A program made the translations under genes and the position numbers. Under the pieces are notes generated by a model that did no database searches, had not been told where the DNA came from, and saw nothing but the letters and a program-made list of their open reading frames with translations. Positions 5,803-13,230 of a stretch of 28,134 nt of DNA are shown here, in pieces (position 1 is the first letter of the stretch; the number at the start of each line of letters is the position of its first letter). This stretch comes from Actinomycetes bacterium (lineage in GTDB: Bacteria; Actinomycetota; Actinomycetes; Propionibacteriales; Propionibacteriaceae): NCBI GenBank assembly GCA_023419175.1, contig JAEZYG010000042.1, forward strand, positions 1-28,134. Direction: 5' to 3'.

Positions 5803-6624
5803 ATGACGATTGCTCTAGGTACCCATGTCGATCAAAGCGATCCGATCGCTGAAGCCATAGCCCGAGATATCTCTCTCGTTCAGATCATGGTGGGGGATCC
5901 ACAGTCATGGAAGAAACCTGAGGTGACCTATCCCGGCGGACCTGAAGCCCTCGGGCAAGCCGCAGCTGATGCTGGAGTTGAGATCGTCATCCATGCCGCC
6001 TATCTGATAAATGTCGCATCACCCAATAATCGCATTCGAATTCCCAGTCGTCGTCTGCTGCAATCCACCCTCGACCTGGCTCATGTAATAGGAGCGAAGG
6101 GTGTAGTCGTCCACGGAGGTCATGTCACAGCCGACAATGATCCTATGGACGGATATGCCAACTGGCTCAAAGCGGTGGATTCCTTAAAACCGTCCTGCCC
6201 TATCTGGATCGAAAATACGGCGGGCGGGAAGAAGGCGATGTGCCGTTATCTTGACAGCATTGAACAGTTATGGACGCATATTTCCCGCTCAGACAATATC
6301 GAATCTGTCGGCTTTTGCCTCGATACCTGTCATGCGTTTGCCGCTGGCTTGTCGATGGAGAGCGTGGTAGACGATATCTACTCCATCACGGGACGCATCG
6401 ATCTTGTCCACCTCAACGATTCCCAAGGGGAAGCTGGATCTGGACGGGATCGACATGCCAATTTAGGTGAAGGCAAGATCGATCCAAACGATCTGGTCTC
6501 TATCGTCCAGAAAGCTTCCGCCGATGTGATCTTGGAGACCCCAGGAGATGCTGAGATGCACCGTCGCGACCTGGAATGGATCGCCTCTCGAAGTGAGGTT
6601 ATCCACAAGAAAGCGACATCGTAA
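5803..6624 (+). CDS. nfo: Endonuclease IV (AP endonuclease)
   Basis: 273 aa from the ATG at 5803; an ATG at 5749 would add 18 residues encoded by the preceding terminator and is rejected. The enzyme cuts DNA 5' of abasic sites in base-excision repair, using three zinc ions. All nine metal ligands of the family are present: H64, H104, E137, D174, H177, H203, D216, H218 and E245, in the settings VIHAAY, VVHGGH, IENTAG, LDTCHAF, LVHLNDS, GRDRHANLGEG and ILETPG. Length is normal (E. coli Nfo 285 aa). The ribosome site is weak (AGGG about 8 bases upstream). It is followed by a hairpin and stands apart from its neighbours. Confidence 0.95.
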   Translation: MTIALGTHVDQSDPIAEAIARDISLVQIMVGDPQSWKKPEVTYPGGPEALGQAAADAGVEIVIHAAYLINVASPNNRIRIPSRRLLQSTLDLAHVIGAKGVVVHGGHVTADNDPMDGYANWLKAVDSLKPSCPIWIENTAGGKKAMCRYLDSIEQLWTHISRSDNIESVGFCLDTCHAFAAGLSMESVVDDIYSITGRIDLVHLNDSQGEAGSGRDRHANLGEGKIDPNDLVSIVQKASADVILETPGDAEMHRRDLEWIASRSEVIHKKATS

Positions 6625-6639
6625 AGGAAGTTATCCCCA

Positions 6640-6671
6640 GATGGGGCTCTTTTCTAGGAAAAAGCCCCATC
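6640..6671 (+). terminator. Hairpin after nfo
   Basis: GATGGGGCT (6640-6648) / AGCCCCATC (6663-6671) enclosing a partly complementary TTTTC/GAAAA interior. No T run follows, so termination may be incomplete and the next gene could be read through. Confidence 0.65.
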
Positions 6672-6689
6672 TCATGATTCGATAGAACT

Positions 6690-7091
6690 ATGTCTTTTGC
6701 AGATCTTTTCGCAGGAAATAGCGACAACGAAGACTATATTGTCGGGATTCCCGAAGCCCTTCAGATGCTTGCTCATGGAGGAGTGGTTATCGATGTGCGC
6801 ACGAAAAAGCACTTCGATATGGCTCATATTCCAGGGTCGCGCCATATCGATCTGCAATCTTTAATCGACGATCCTCGAGAGGCGATCTGGGGTCACGATC
6901 CGCTGGCGATGCTCGATCCCGATGTGATGTTGAAAGCTATCATCATCTTCTCTGAACACCCCCTCCACGCCCAAGCTCTCATCGCAGTATTGAGAGCTCA
7001 AGGTTTCGACGCCACGTTCACACTGAAAAATGGGCTCCAAGAATGGGCAGATGATGGTCAAGTCCTCATCGCGACTCCCCATAGCAGCTGA
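6690..7091 (+). CDS. Rhodanese-fold protein lacking the catalytic cysteine
   Basis: 133 aa. Seen: the rhodanese signature VIDVRTKKHFDMAHIPGSRH (33-52), the NGLQEWADDG helix (114-123), and the strand IIIFSEHPLHAQAL (84-97). In sulfurtransferases that strand ends in the active-site loop Cys-X-X-Gly-X-Arg; here Ser88 takes the Cys position and the loop reads SEHPLH. The protein has no cysteine at all, so sulfur transfer is not possible. Such inactive rhodanese domains usually act in binding or regulation; no partner can be named. No signal peptide or membrane helix. The ATG at 6690 has no clear ribosome binding site, so a leaderless transcript is possible. Confidence 0.85.
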   Translation: MSFADLFAGNSDNEDYIVGIPEALQMLAHGGVVIDVRTKKHFDMAHIPGSRHIDLQSLIDDPREAIWGHDPLAMLDPDVMLKAIIIFSEHPLHAQALIAVLRAQGFDATFTLKNGLQEWADDGQVLIATPHSS

Positions 7092-7096
7092 TCGGT

Positions 7097-7125
7097 TTCA
7101 TTTCTCGCAGTTGAACGGGTAGGCT
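7097..7125 (+). promoter_or_regulatory. Candidate promoter of the rpsF operon
   Basis: TTCATT (7097-7102) and TAGGCT (7120-7125) with 17-base spacing; transcription would start near 7132, giving a leader of about 80 bases. Confidence 0.45.
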
Positions 7126-7131
7126 CGGATG

Positions 7132-7212
7132 AGCGTCTACAGGACGTGCATTCGCCCTCCTGCTGCGGGAAGTCCTCGCAGCCGCCTAGTCCGAAGGAGG
7201 TGGAGTTAGCGT
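7132..7212 (+). promoter_or_regulatory. Structured rpsF leader, candidate S6:S18 autoregulatory element
   Basis: Seen: hairpin GCTGCG (7162-7167) / CGCAGC (7177-7182). It is enclosed by CCTCCT (7156-7161), which can pair perfectly with AGGAGG (7195-7200), the upstream ribosome binding site of rpsF. The unpaired stretch between the helices contains CCG (7191-7193). Known: mRNA leaders bound by the S6:S18 complex have a hairpin with a conserved bulged CCG resembling the 16S rRNA site. Inference: excess S6:S18 could hold the site closed. A second GGAG (7202-7205) lies 7 bases before the ATG and would remain outside the helix. Confidence 0.45.
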
Positions 7213-7503
7213 ATGCGTAAATACGAGATCATGATGATCATTAACCCCGAGGTTGATGAGCGTCAGGTTCCTGCCCTGCTCGATAAGCATCTGAAGGTCG
7301 TCACCGACGATAACGGCGTTGTTGATAACGTGGATGTGTGGGGTAAGCGCCACATGGCCTATGAAATCAACAAGAAGTCTGAAGGCATCTACGTGGTCGT
7401 CAACTTGACCGCAGAACCCAGCACCGTCAGCGAGCTGGATCGTCTGCTGTCGATCGATGAACGCCTCATGCGCACCAAGGTGATGCGTACCGACAAGAAG
7501 TGA
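7213..7503 (+). CDS. rpsF: 30S ribosomal protein S6
   Basis: 96 aa, normal length. S6 binds the central domain of 16S rRNA as a heterodimer with S18. The sequence opens MRKYEIMMIINPEVDE and contains the WGKRHMAYEINKKSEGIYVV strand-helix region (46-65), typical of S6. It lacks the acidic C-terminal extension seen in E. coli. First gene of the conserved rpsF-ssb-rpsR-rplI operon. Two ribosome sites, AAGGAGG and GGAG, precede the ATG, and the first may be masked by the leader hairpin. Confidence 0.98.
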   Translation: MRKYEIMMIINPEVDERQVPALLDKHLKVVTDDNGVVDNVDVWGKRHMAYEINKKSEGIYVVVNLTAEPSTVSELDRLLSIDERLMRTKVMRTDKK

Positions 7504-7572
7504 GATCATCTCACACGATGAACCAACTGTTTGCACGGCTGTAAACAATCGAAGACATATCTGGAGGTTTTG

Positions 7573-8085
7573 ATGGTTGATACTCCCATCACTGTCGTAG
7601 GGAATCTCGTCAGAGATCCCGAAGTGCGCTTCACCCCCTCCGGGGCGGCAGTGGCGAATTTCACTATCGCCTCAACCCCGCGCACCTTTGATCGCCAGAC
7701 GAATGAGTGGAAGGACGGAGAATCCCTCTTCTTGAACTGCTCGGTATGGCGTCAAACAGCTGAGAATGTTTCGGATTCTCTCGCTAAGGGAATGCGCGTG
7801 ATCGTCACCGGCAAGCTGAAAGCTCGCAGCTATGAGGATCGAGACGGCAACCGTCGCACCGTCCACGAAATTGAAGTGGACGAAGTAGGTCCCTCTCTGC
7901 GCTATGCGACAGCTCAGGTGACCAGATCCCAGTCGAATAACTGGCAATCGGATTATTCACAGCCTCAACAAGGCTATGCGCCTCAGCAAAATAGCTGGTC
8001 ATCCCAGGGCAATGCCCCCTCCGATAACCGTTCCATGGGGAGTGATCCGTGGGCTGATGCCCAAAGCGGAGAACCTCCCTACTGA
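7573..8085 (+). CDS. ssb: Single-stranded DNA-binding protein
   Basis: 170 aa from the ATG at 7573, chosen for GGAGG five bases upstream; the frame is open from 7531. SSB coats ssDNA in replication and repair and recruits partners through its C-terminal tip. Seen: an OB-fold over about 1-115 (TPITVVGNLVRDPEVRFTPS at the start, SLFLNCSVWRQTAENV in the middle), a Gln/Ser/Asn-rich flexible linker, and the tail SDPWADAQSGEPPY. The tail keeps the acidic, Pro-rich form but ends in Tyr instead of the usual Phe, so partner docking may be altered. It lies between rpsF and rpsR, the standard bacterial arrangement. Confidence 0.97.
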   Translation: MVDTPITVVGNLVRDPEVRFTPSGAAVANFTIASTPRTFDRQTNEWKDGESLFLNCSVWRQTAENVSDSLAKGMRVIVTGKLKARSYEDRDGNRRTVHEIEVDEVGPSLRYATAQVTRSQSNNWQSDYSQPQQGYAPQQNSWSSQGNAPSDNRSMGSDPWADAQSGEPPY

Positions 8086-8119
8086 TCGGTTGGAAGGCAC
8101 TCTATCTATAAGGCACATT

Positions 8120-8163
8120 CCGGCGTAAGCCGGGCTCAGAGAAGGCAGATATCTGCGCTTCTC
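8120..8163 (+). other. Two hairpins between ssb and rpsR
   Basis: CCGGC (8120-8124) / GCCGG (8129-8133) closes a GTAA loop of the stable GNRA type. GAGAAG (8139-8144) / CTTCTC (8158-8163) encloses the perfect 12-base palindrome GCAGATATCTGC (8145-8156). They end 21 bases before the rpsR ATG. Possible roles are mRNA processing, partial attenuation or translational control of rpsR; none is shown. Confidence 0.5.
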
Positions 8164-8184
8164 ACTAGTTGAAGGAGCACCACA

Positions 8185-8421
8185 ATGGCCGGTCCTCGTA
8201 AACCGCAAAATAAGAGGAAGGTCGTCCCGGTTAAGGCGACCCGCATCGGCGCTGTCGATTACAAAGACACCGCCTTGCTTCGTAAGTTCATCTCCGAGCG
8301 TGGCAAGATTCGCGCCCGTCGCGTGACTGGACTGAGCGTCCAGGATCAGCGCAAGATCGCGATCGCTGTCAAGAACGCCCGTGAGCTGGCTTTGCTGCCC
8401 TACACCTCGAGCGCACGCTGA
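8185..8421 (+). CDS. rpsR: 30S ribosomal protein S18, cysteine-free form
   Basis: 78 aa, normal length. S18 pairs with S6 on the 30S platform. The core IGAVDYKDTALLRKFISERG (22-41), followed by KIRARRVTGLSVQDQRKIAI, is diagnostic. There is no cysteine, so the zinc-binding motif found near the N-terminus of many S18 proteins is absent (the C-minus type). In M. tuberculosis the copy in this same cluster is, from memory, the zinc-binding type, with a zinc-free paralogue elsewhere. GAAGGAG lies about 8 bases before the ATG. Confidence 0.98.
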   Translation: MAGPRKPQNKRKVVPVKATRIGAVDYKDTALLRKFISERGKIRARRVTGLSVQDQRKIAIAVKNARELALLPYTSSAR

Positions 8422-8438
8422 TAAGGAGGATGTGACTG

Positions 8439-8885
8439 ATGAAACTCATTCTGACCTCCACCGTTGACAATCTCGGCATTGCTGGAGATATCGTCGAAGT
8501 GCGTGATGGTTACGGACGCAACTACTTGTTGCCCCGCAATTTCGCCATCCCCTATAACCGTGGCACCGCCAAGCAGATCGAGGGTATCAAGCGCGCTCGT
8601 GAAGCCAAGCATATCCGCGATAATGCCCATGCTGCCGAAATCCGCGAGCAGCTTGAGGGTCTGAATATCGAGGTGGCTGCACGTAGCGATGAAGGTGGCA
8701 AACTCTACGGTTCTGTCACTGCGAACGCTCTCGCTCAGGCGATCAAGAAAGCCGGCGGTCCTGCGATCGATAAGCGCGCCGTCAAGGCTCTCAAGCCGAT
8801 CAAAGCTGTTGGCAAGCACACCGTTGCTGTCAAATTGACCGATGCTGTCACAGCTCATGTGACCGTCGCTGTCGTCGCCGCCTGA
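8439..8885 (+). CDS. rplI: 50S ribosomal protein L9
   Basis: 148 aa, normal length. L9 binds 23S rRNA near the L1 stalk and helps keep the reading frame. The N-terminal domain (MKLILTSTVDNLGIAGDIVE, then VRDGYGRNYLLPRNFAIP) carries the L9 signature. A long connecting helix rich in Arg, Glu and Ala follows (about 42-75), then the C-terminal domain with GGKLYGSVTANALAQAI (86-102). It begins 17 bases after the rpsR stop behind AAGGAGG, and is the last gene of the operon, followed by a strong palindrome. Confidence 0.98.
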   Translation: MKLILTSTVDNLGIAGDIVEVRDGYGRNYLLPRNFAIPYNRGTAKQIEGIKRAREAKHIRDNAHAAEIREQLEGLNIEVAARSDEGGKLYGSVTANALAQAIKKAGGPAIDKRAVKALKPIKAVGKHTVAVKLTDAVTAHVTVAVVAA

Positions 8886-8903
8886 TCTGCGATCAAACTC
8901 ACA

Positions 8904-8936
8904 GACGTGGAGATACCTTCAAGGTATCTCCACGTC
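8904..8936. terminator. Hairpin ending the rpsF-rplI operon
   Basis: Near-perfect palindrome: GACGTGGAGATACCTT (8904-8919) / AAGGTATCTCCACGTC (8921-8936). It would fold as a 14-bp stem with a 5-base loop. The following sequence is only moderately T-rich. Confidence 0.8.
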
Positions 8937-9030
8937 TTGCATTCTCTCGCCTCTGAAGCGCACATCGGTGAACACCCTCTAAACAACGTGCACATCTTCT
9001 GCCTCCATTCAATCGCTGGAAAGGCTCTCT

Positions 9031-11109
9031 ATGCCGTATCGTCAAAGGGTGACGAATACGAGCGTATATATTGCTTCGCCTGAGGGACTGATCGGCAAAA
9101 GTGCGGTCGCCTTGGGCGTCATCGAATCCCTCTCTCGACAGGTCAGCTCTGTCGGTATCTTCCGACCCGTCGTCAACGGTGAACATGACGAAGTCACCGC
9201 AGCTCTCCTGGCTCATACCGGTATCAAACAAAGCTACGATGATGCGATTGGATTGCCGATTGAAGTGGCGATGTCCGATCCGGAATCGGCGTTGAGTACC
9301 ATCATCGAAAAATATGGCTCTCTTAGAGAACGCTATGAGGCAGTGGTGGTGATCGGCAGCGATTACACCGATGTCGCTTCCCCCAACGAATTGGCTTTCA
9401 ATGCCCGTCTAGCCGCTAACTTGAATGTCCCAGTCCTTCTCGTTGTCGGCGCGAATGATCGTACTGCGGACGAAGTCCTTTCCTCTGCACGTCACGCTAT
9501 ACGCGCTTTCAACGAAAGACATACCCAAGTCCTCGCAGTGGTGGCAACACGCGTCCACGCCGATGATCTGGAGACGATCAACGCAGCTCTTCCCAGTCTG
9601 GATGTTTCCTATACCGCCGCTCTGCCAGAAAGTCCCCTGCTCGCTGCGCCCACCGTCAAAGCTCAGATCAAACGTCTTGGGGCAAAACTATGGCGTGGAA
9701 ATGGGGAAAATACCGATAGGGAATCCCTCTCAATCCTTGTAGCGGGCATGACCTTACCGAATGTCTTATCCCGTTTAGAACCGGAATGTTCCGTCGTTCT
9801 CCCCAGTGACCGTACAGATCTGCTACCCGGACTGATCTTGGCTCACAATTCCGATACGTTCTGTTCCCTAGCCGCGATCTATCTCGTCGGGGGCGACCCC
9901 ATTCCTGAATCTATCGAGACTTTAGTGGACGGTATCGATCTTGACATACCCATCGCTGTGGTCAGCGACGACACTTACCGTGCCGCATCCGCATTGCACG
10001 ATATGCGTTCATCTTTCCTCACCACCCCGCGTAAGAATGCTGAAGCCTTACGCCTTTTCGAGGAATATATTGACGAGACGGCCTTATGGAATGCTTTGGA
10101 ATTGCCGCGTCAACAGTTGCGCACTCCTCGAATGTTTGAATACCAGATCATGCAAAAAGCGCGTGCCCATAAGAAAACCATCGTCTTGCCGGAAGCTGAG
10201 GATGCCCGCATTCTCGAAGCGGCTTCGATCATCTTGGCTCGAGGTGTGGCAGATATCGTCCTCTTAGGCGAACCCGATCAGGTCAAAGCGGACGCTGCCC
10301 GCGGAGGATTCGATATCTCAGCCGCCAAAATCCAGTCGATGCATGACGCCACCCTGGTCGAAAAATTTGCCGCCACCTATGCCGAGCTGCGAGCCAAGAA
10401 AGGCGTCACGATCGAGCAGGCACGCGAAAAGATGACCGACCCGTCCTATTTCGGAACGATGATGGTTCATCTCGGTTTAGCCGATGGCATGGTATCGGGC
10501 GCTACCCATACGACAGCCAATACGATCCGTCCGGCTTTAGAATTCATTAAGACCAAACCGGGAACTAAAGTCGTCTCCGGCTCCTTCTTGATGTGTATGC
10601 CAGACGATGTGCTCGTCTTTGCCGACTGTGCAGTCAATCCCAACCCAAGCGCTGAAGCATTGGCGGATATCGCTTTCAGCTCAGCTGCAACCGCTCGAGC
10701 TTTCGATATCGAACCCAAAGTGGCGATGCTGTCCTATTCCACTGGAACATCTGGATCGGGACAAGACGTCGAAACCGTCCAGCAGGCGACCGATATCATC
10801 AACTCGCGCACTCCAGACTTCGCGATCGCTGGCCCTATACAATTCGATGCGGCTATCGATCCGACTGTCGGCAAGAAGAAGATGCCCGAATCCGATGTAG
10901 CAGGTCAGGCAACAGTCTTCATCTTCCCAGATCTCAATACCGGTAATAACACCTATAAAGCTGTTCAGCGCACCGCTGGCGCGATCGCGGTAGGGCCTGT
11001 CCTCCAAGGACTCAATAAACCGGTCAACGATCTATCTCGTGGAGCTTTGGTAGCCGATATCGTCAACACTGTGGCAATCACCGCTATTCAAGCCCAGACG
11101 GGAATCTGA
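9031..11109 (+). CDS. pta: Phosphate acetyltransferase, long three-domain type
   Basis: 692 aa. Converts acetyl-CoA and phosphate to acetyl phosphate and CoA, feeding AckA for ATP synthesis. Seen: an N-terminal CobQ/BioD-like P-loop domain (SPEGLIGKSAVALG, about 16-29), a middle DRTGG-type domain (about 215-335), and the C-terminal catalytic PTA domain from about 368 (MFEYQIMQKARAHKKTIVLP) with SGATHTTANTIRPAL and SYSTGTSGSGQD near the active site. Length matches the E. coli-like long form (about 700 aa). GGAAAGG lies about 7 bases before the ATG. ackA follows after 117 bases that include a hairpin, so the two may be separately transcribed. Confidence 0.96.
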   Translation: MPYRQRVTNTSVYIASPEGLIGKSAVALGVIESLSRQVSSVGIFRPVVNGEHDEVTAALLAHTGIKQSYDDAIGLPIEVAMSDPESALSTIIEKYGSLRERYEAVVVIGSDYTDVASPNELAFNARLAANLNVPVLLVVGANDRTADEVLSSARHAIRAFNERHTQVLAVVATRVHADDLETINAALPSLDVSYTAALPESPLLAAPTVKAQIKRLGAKLWRGNGENTDRESLSILVAGMTLPNVLSRLEPECSVVLPSDRTDLLPGLILAHNSDTFCSLAAIYLVGGDPIPESIETLVDGIDLDIPIAVVSDDTYRAASALHDMRSSFLTTPRKNAEALRLFEEYIDETALWNALELPRQQLRTPRMFEYQIMQKARAHKKTIVLPEAEDARILEAASIILARGVADIVLLGEPDQVKADAARGGFDISAAKIQSMHDATLVEKFAATYAELRAKKGVTIEQAREKMTDPSYFGTMMVHLGLADGMVSGATHTTANTIRPALEFIKTKPGTKVVSGSFLMCMPDDVLVFADCAVNPNPSAEALADIAFSSAATARAFDIEPKVAMLSYSTGTSGSGQDVETVQQATDIINSRTPDFAIAGPIQFDAAIDPTVGKKKMPESDVAGQATVFIFPDLNTGNNTYKAVQRTAGAIAVGPVLQGLNKPVNDLSRGALVADIVNTVAITAIQAQTGI

Positions 11110-11116
11110 TCTCTAG

Positions 11117-11146
11117 GGTTGTCGCATCTGCACGGATGCGACAACC
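11117..11146 (+). terminator. Hairpin between pta and ackA
   Basis: Perfect 12-bp stem GGTTGTCGCATC (11117-11128) / GATGCGACAACC (11135-11146), 6-base loop, followed by the modest T-rich TGTATCTTC. Probably a partial terminator. Confidence 0.7.
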
Positions 11147-11152
11147 TGTATC

Positions 11153-11181
11153 TTCACAGCGAAGCGCGCTAGTCTTATCGT
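11153..11181 (+). promoter_or_regulatory. Possible ackA promoter
   Basis: TTCACA (11153-11158) and TATCGT (11176-11181), 17-base spacing, just after the pta terminator hairpin. The boxes are only fair matches to consensus. Confidence 0.35.
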
Positions 11182-11226
11182 GTACGACACCGTCGTTTGT
11201 CAACGTCTTTCAAAGGGGTCATAACC

Positions 11227-12420
11227 ATGTCTCAGCCGATCCTCGTCTTGAACTGTGGATCTAGCTCGATCAAATATCAGATGATCGATATCGAAACCGA
11301 GAAGGTCATCGCAAAAGGTATCGTCCAAAAAGTAGGAGATAAAACTCCTGGAACCATCGACCATGAAGTTCTGAATGAAGGCGGAACTAATTTCCACCGC
11401 AGTGAGATGCTTCCCGATCACGAATACGCTTTGACGAGCGTATTCGCCATGTTCAATGAGCATGGACCACAATTAGCCGACACTGTCGCCGTCGCCCATC
11501 GCACCGTCCACGGTGGAGATAAATTCGCCGAACCGACCTTGATTACCGATGAGGTCGTCGACACTCTGGTCGAGATGACCCCTCTTGCTCCACTACATAA
11601 TCCCCCAGGTGTGGCGGGTATTCGTGCAGCTCGCAAATTGCTGCCCGATATTCCCCATATCGGAATCTTCGATACGGCTTTCTTCGTCAACCTCCCAGCA
11701 GAGGCCTATACCTATGCTGTCGATCGCGAACTGGCCGCTAAGACCCGTCTGCGTAAATACGGTTTCCATGGCACCAGCCATAAATTCGTTTCCGGTGAAG
11801 TCTCTCAATTCCTCAAGCGCGACGATTTGAAGCAAATCGTGTGCCATTTGGGTAATGGGGCTTCCATCTCTGCAGTCGATTCCGGACAGGCGATCGAGAC
11901 TTCTATGGGATTGACCCCTCTGGCAGGTCTCGTGATGGGAACTCGCTCGGGCGATATCGATCCAGGTGTGATGACCTATCTGCATAATCAGCTCGGTATG
12001 AGCCTTGAACAGATCGATGAGGAACTCAACAAGCGTTCTGGCATGTTGGGTCTCACCGGACATACCGATATGCGCGATGTGGACGCCGCTATCGAAGCTG
12101 GTGATCTTGACGCCCGCAAAGCCATGGACGTCTATATCCATCGTCTCGTCTTCTATATCGGCGGATATGCCACCTTGCTCCAGGGATTGGACGCCATCAC
12201 CTTCACCGCAGGAATCGGCGAGAATTCTGCCGAGTTGCGTTCCGAGGTCTGCGCTCGTTTGTCCTATCTCGGAATCGAACTGGACGAGGATGCTAACAAA
12301 GTTCGTTCCAAGCAACCGCGCATCGTCTCCACCCCGAATTCCAAGGTAAAGGTGCTTGTCGTTCCCACTAATGAGGAGTTATCAATGGCGCGTCAAGCCT
12401 ACGCTTTACTCTCCAAGTGA
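11227..12420 (+). CDS. ackA: Acetate kinase
   Basis: 397 aa from the ATG at 11227, chosen for the AAAGGGG site about 10 bases upstream and because the family starts here (MSQPILVLNCGSSSIKYQMI); an upstream ATG at 11197 adds ten unconserved residues. Makes ATP and acetate from acetyl phosphate and ADP. Family blocks are visible: LNCGSSSIK, HRTVHGGDKF, FDTAFF with the catalytic Asp, HGTSHKFV, HLGNGAS, GLVMGTRSGDIDPG and FTAGIGENS. Full normal length. With pta it forms the classic acetate overflow or fermentation route; bifidobacteria-like phosphoketolase metabolism or mixed-acid fermentation would both use it. Confidence 0.98.
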   Translation: MSQPILVLNCGSSSIKYQMIDIETEKVIAKGIVQKVGDKTPGTIDHEVLNEGGTNFHRSEMLPDHEYALTSVFAMFNEHGPQLADTVAVAHRTVHGGDKFAEPTLITDEVVDTLVEMTPLAPLHNPPGVAGIRAARKLLPDIPHIGIFDTAFFVNLPAEAYTYAVDRELAAKTRLRKYGFHGTSHKFVSGEVSQFLKRDDLKQIVCHLGNGASISAVDSGQAIETSMGLTPLAGLVMGTRSGDIDPGVMTYLHNQLGMSLEQIDEELNKRSGMLGLTGHTDMRDVDAAIEAGDLDARKAMDVYIHRLVFYIGGYATLLQGLDAITFTAGIGENSAELRSEVCARLSYLGIELDEDANKVRSKQPRIVSTPNSKVKVLVVPTNEELSMARQAYALLSK

Positions 12421-12456
12421 ATGGGATGAATTTCTTGTCGCTGATAGGTTGGTGAC

Positions 12457-13230
12457 ATGGCTTTTGCATTGGTCACTGGAGCTACCAGCGGTATCGGTCG
12501 TGCTTTCGCTGAGCTGCTCGCTGAGCGGGGGCACGACCTCATCATCGTGGCTCGCGATCCTCAAAGACTCTCCCAGACAGCCTCCGAGCTGACCTCTCGT
12601 TTCTCGCGTACTGTGGAGACGGTCTCGGCCGATCTTTCTCATCGTGACGATCTCGACCGCCTTATCACCCGTATTGAATCCGTTGATAAACCCGTTGACG
12701 TCGTAGTCAACAATGCTGGGTTTGGGTTGAATGCTTCTCTTCTCGATCCCGATCTTGACCGTCAGCATCGCGCGATGGACGTGATGGCATTTGCCGTCCT
12801 CGCCCTCTCTGGAGCTGCTGGACGCGCTATGAAAAAACGCGGACACGGCACGATCATCAATGTTGCCAGTCTCTCGGCGTGGATCGTTAAGGGCAATTAT
12901 TCAGCGATCAAGCGTTGGGTCATCACCTATAGCCAAGCCCTCGCATTGGAATTGGATCAAACGGGCGTACAGGTATGCGCCGTATGCCCCAGTTGGGTCA
13001 AGACTGAGTTGCACGAACGAGCGGGGGTAAAACGTCCCTCTCTTCCCTCATGGGCTTGGGTGGAGGCTCGTGAAGTCGCCCATGCCGCCCTTCGCGGCGC
13101 TAAACGCGGTAGTGTAGTTGTGGTTCCGACGATAAGATGGGCTATCGCTGCAAAATTCCTCTCCGTTGCCCCCGGTATCGCCCGCACTGTCTCACGCACG
13201 ATCATCAGATCGAGGAGGAAAGATGGCTGA
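12457..13230 (+). CDS. Short-chain dehydrogenase/reductase (SDR)
   Basis: 257 aa. NAD(P)-dependent oxidoreductase of unknown substrate. Seen: the cofactor motif TGATSGIG (7-14), NNAG (85-88), and the catalytic set Ser138 or Ser140, Tyr148, Lys152 (NYSAIKRW). The basic tail (RSRRKDG) follows a hydrophobic segment (about 227-245) that could associate with membrane. R33 after the second strand (VARDPQRL) favours NADP over NAD. It starts 36 bases after ackA and overlaps the next gene, an acyltransferase, by 8 bases, so the two are probably translationally coupled. A role in lipid metabolism is suggested by that partner but not proved. Confidence 0.9.
   Translation: MAFALVTGATSGIGRAFAELLAERGHDLIIVARDPQRLSQTASELTSRFSRTVETVSADLSHRDDLDRLITRIESVDKPVDVVVNNAGFGLNASLLDPDLDRQHRAMDVMAFAVLALSGAAGRAMKKRGHGTIINVASLSAWIVKGNYSAIKRWVITYSQALALELDQTGVQVCAVCPSWVKTELHERAGVKRPSLPSWAWVEAREVAHAALRGAKRGSVVVVPTIRWAIAAKFLSVAPGIARTVSRTIIRSRRKDG

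Noticed and set aside
7125..7194. TCGGA/TCCGA long-range pairing in the rpsF leader
   Set aside because: The left arm overlaps the candidate -10 box, so it would not be in the transcript; the CCTCCT/AGGAGG pairing is better.
11593..12315. 240-codon frame antisense to ackA
   Set aside because: Long but fully overlapping the conserved acetate kinase; typical codon shadow.
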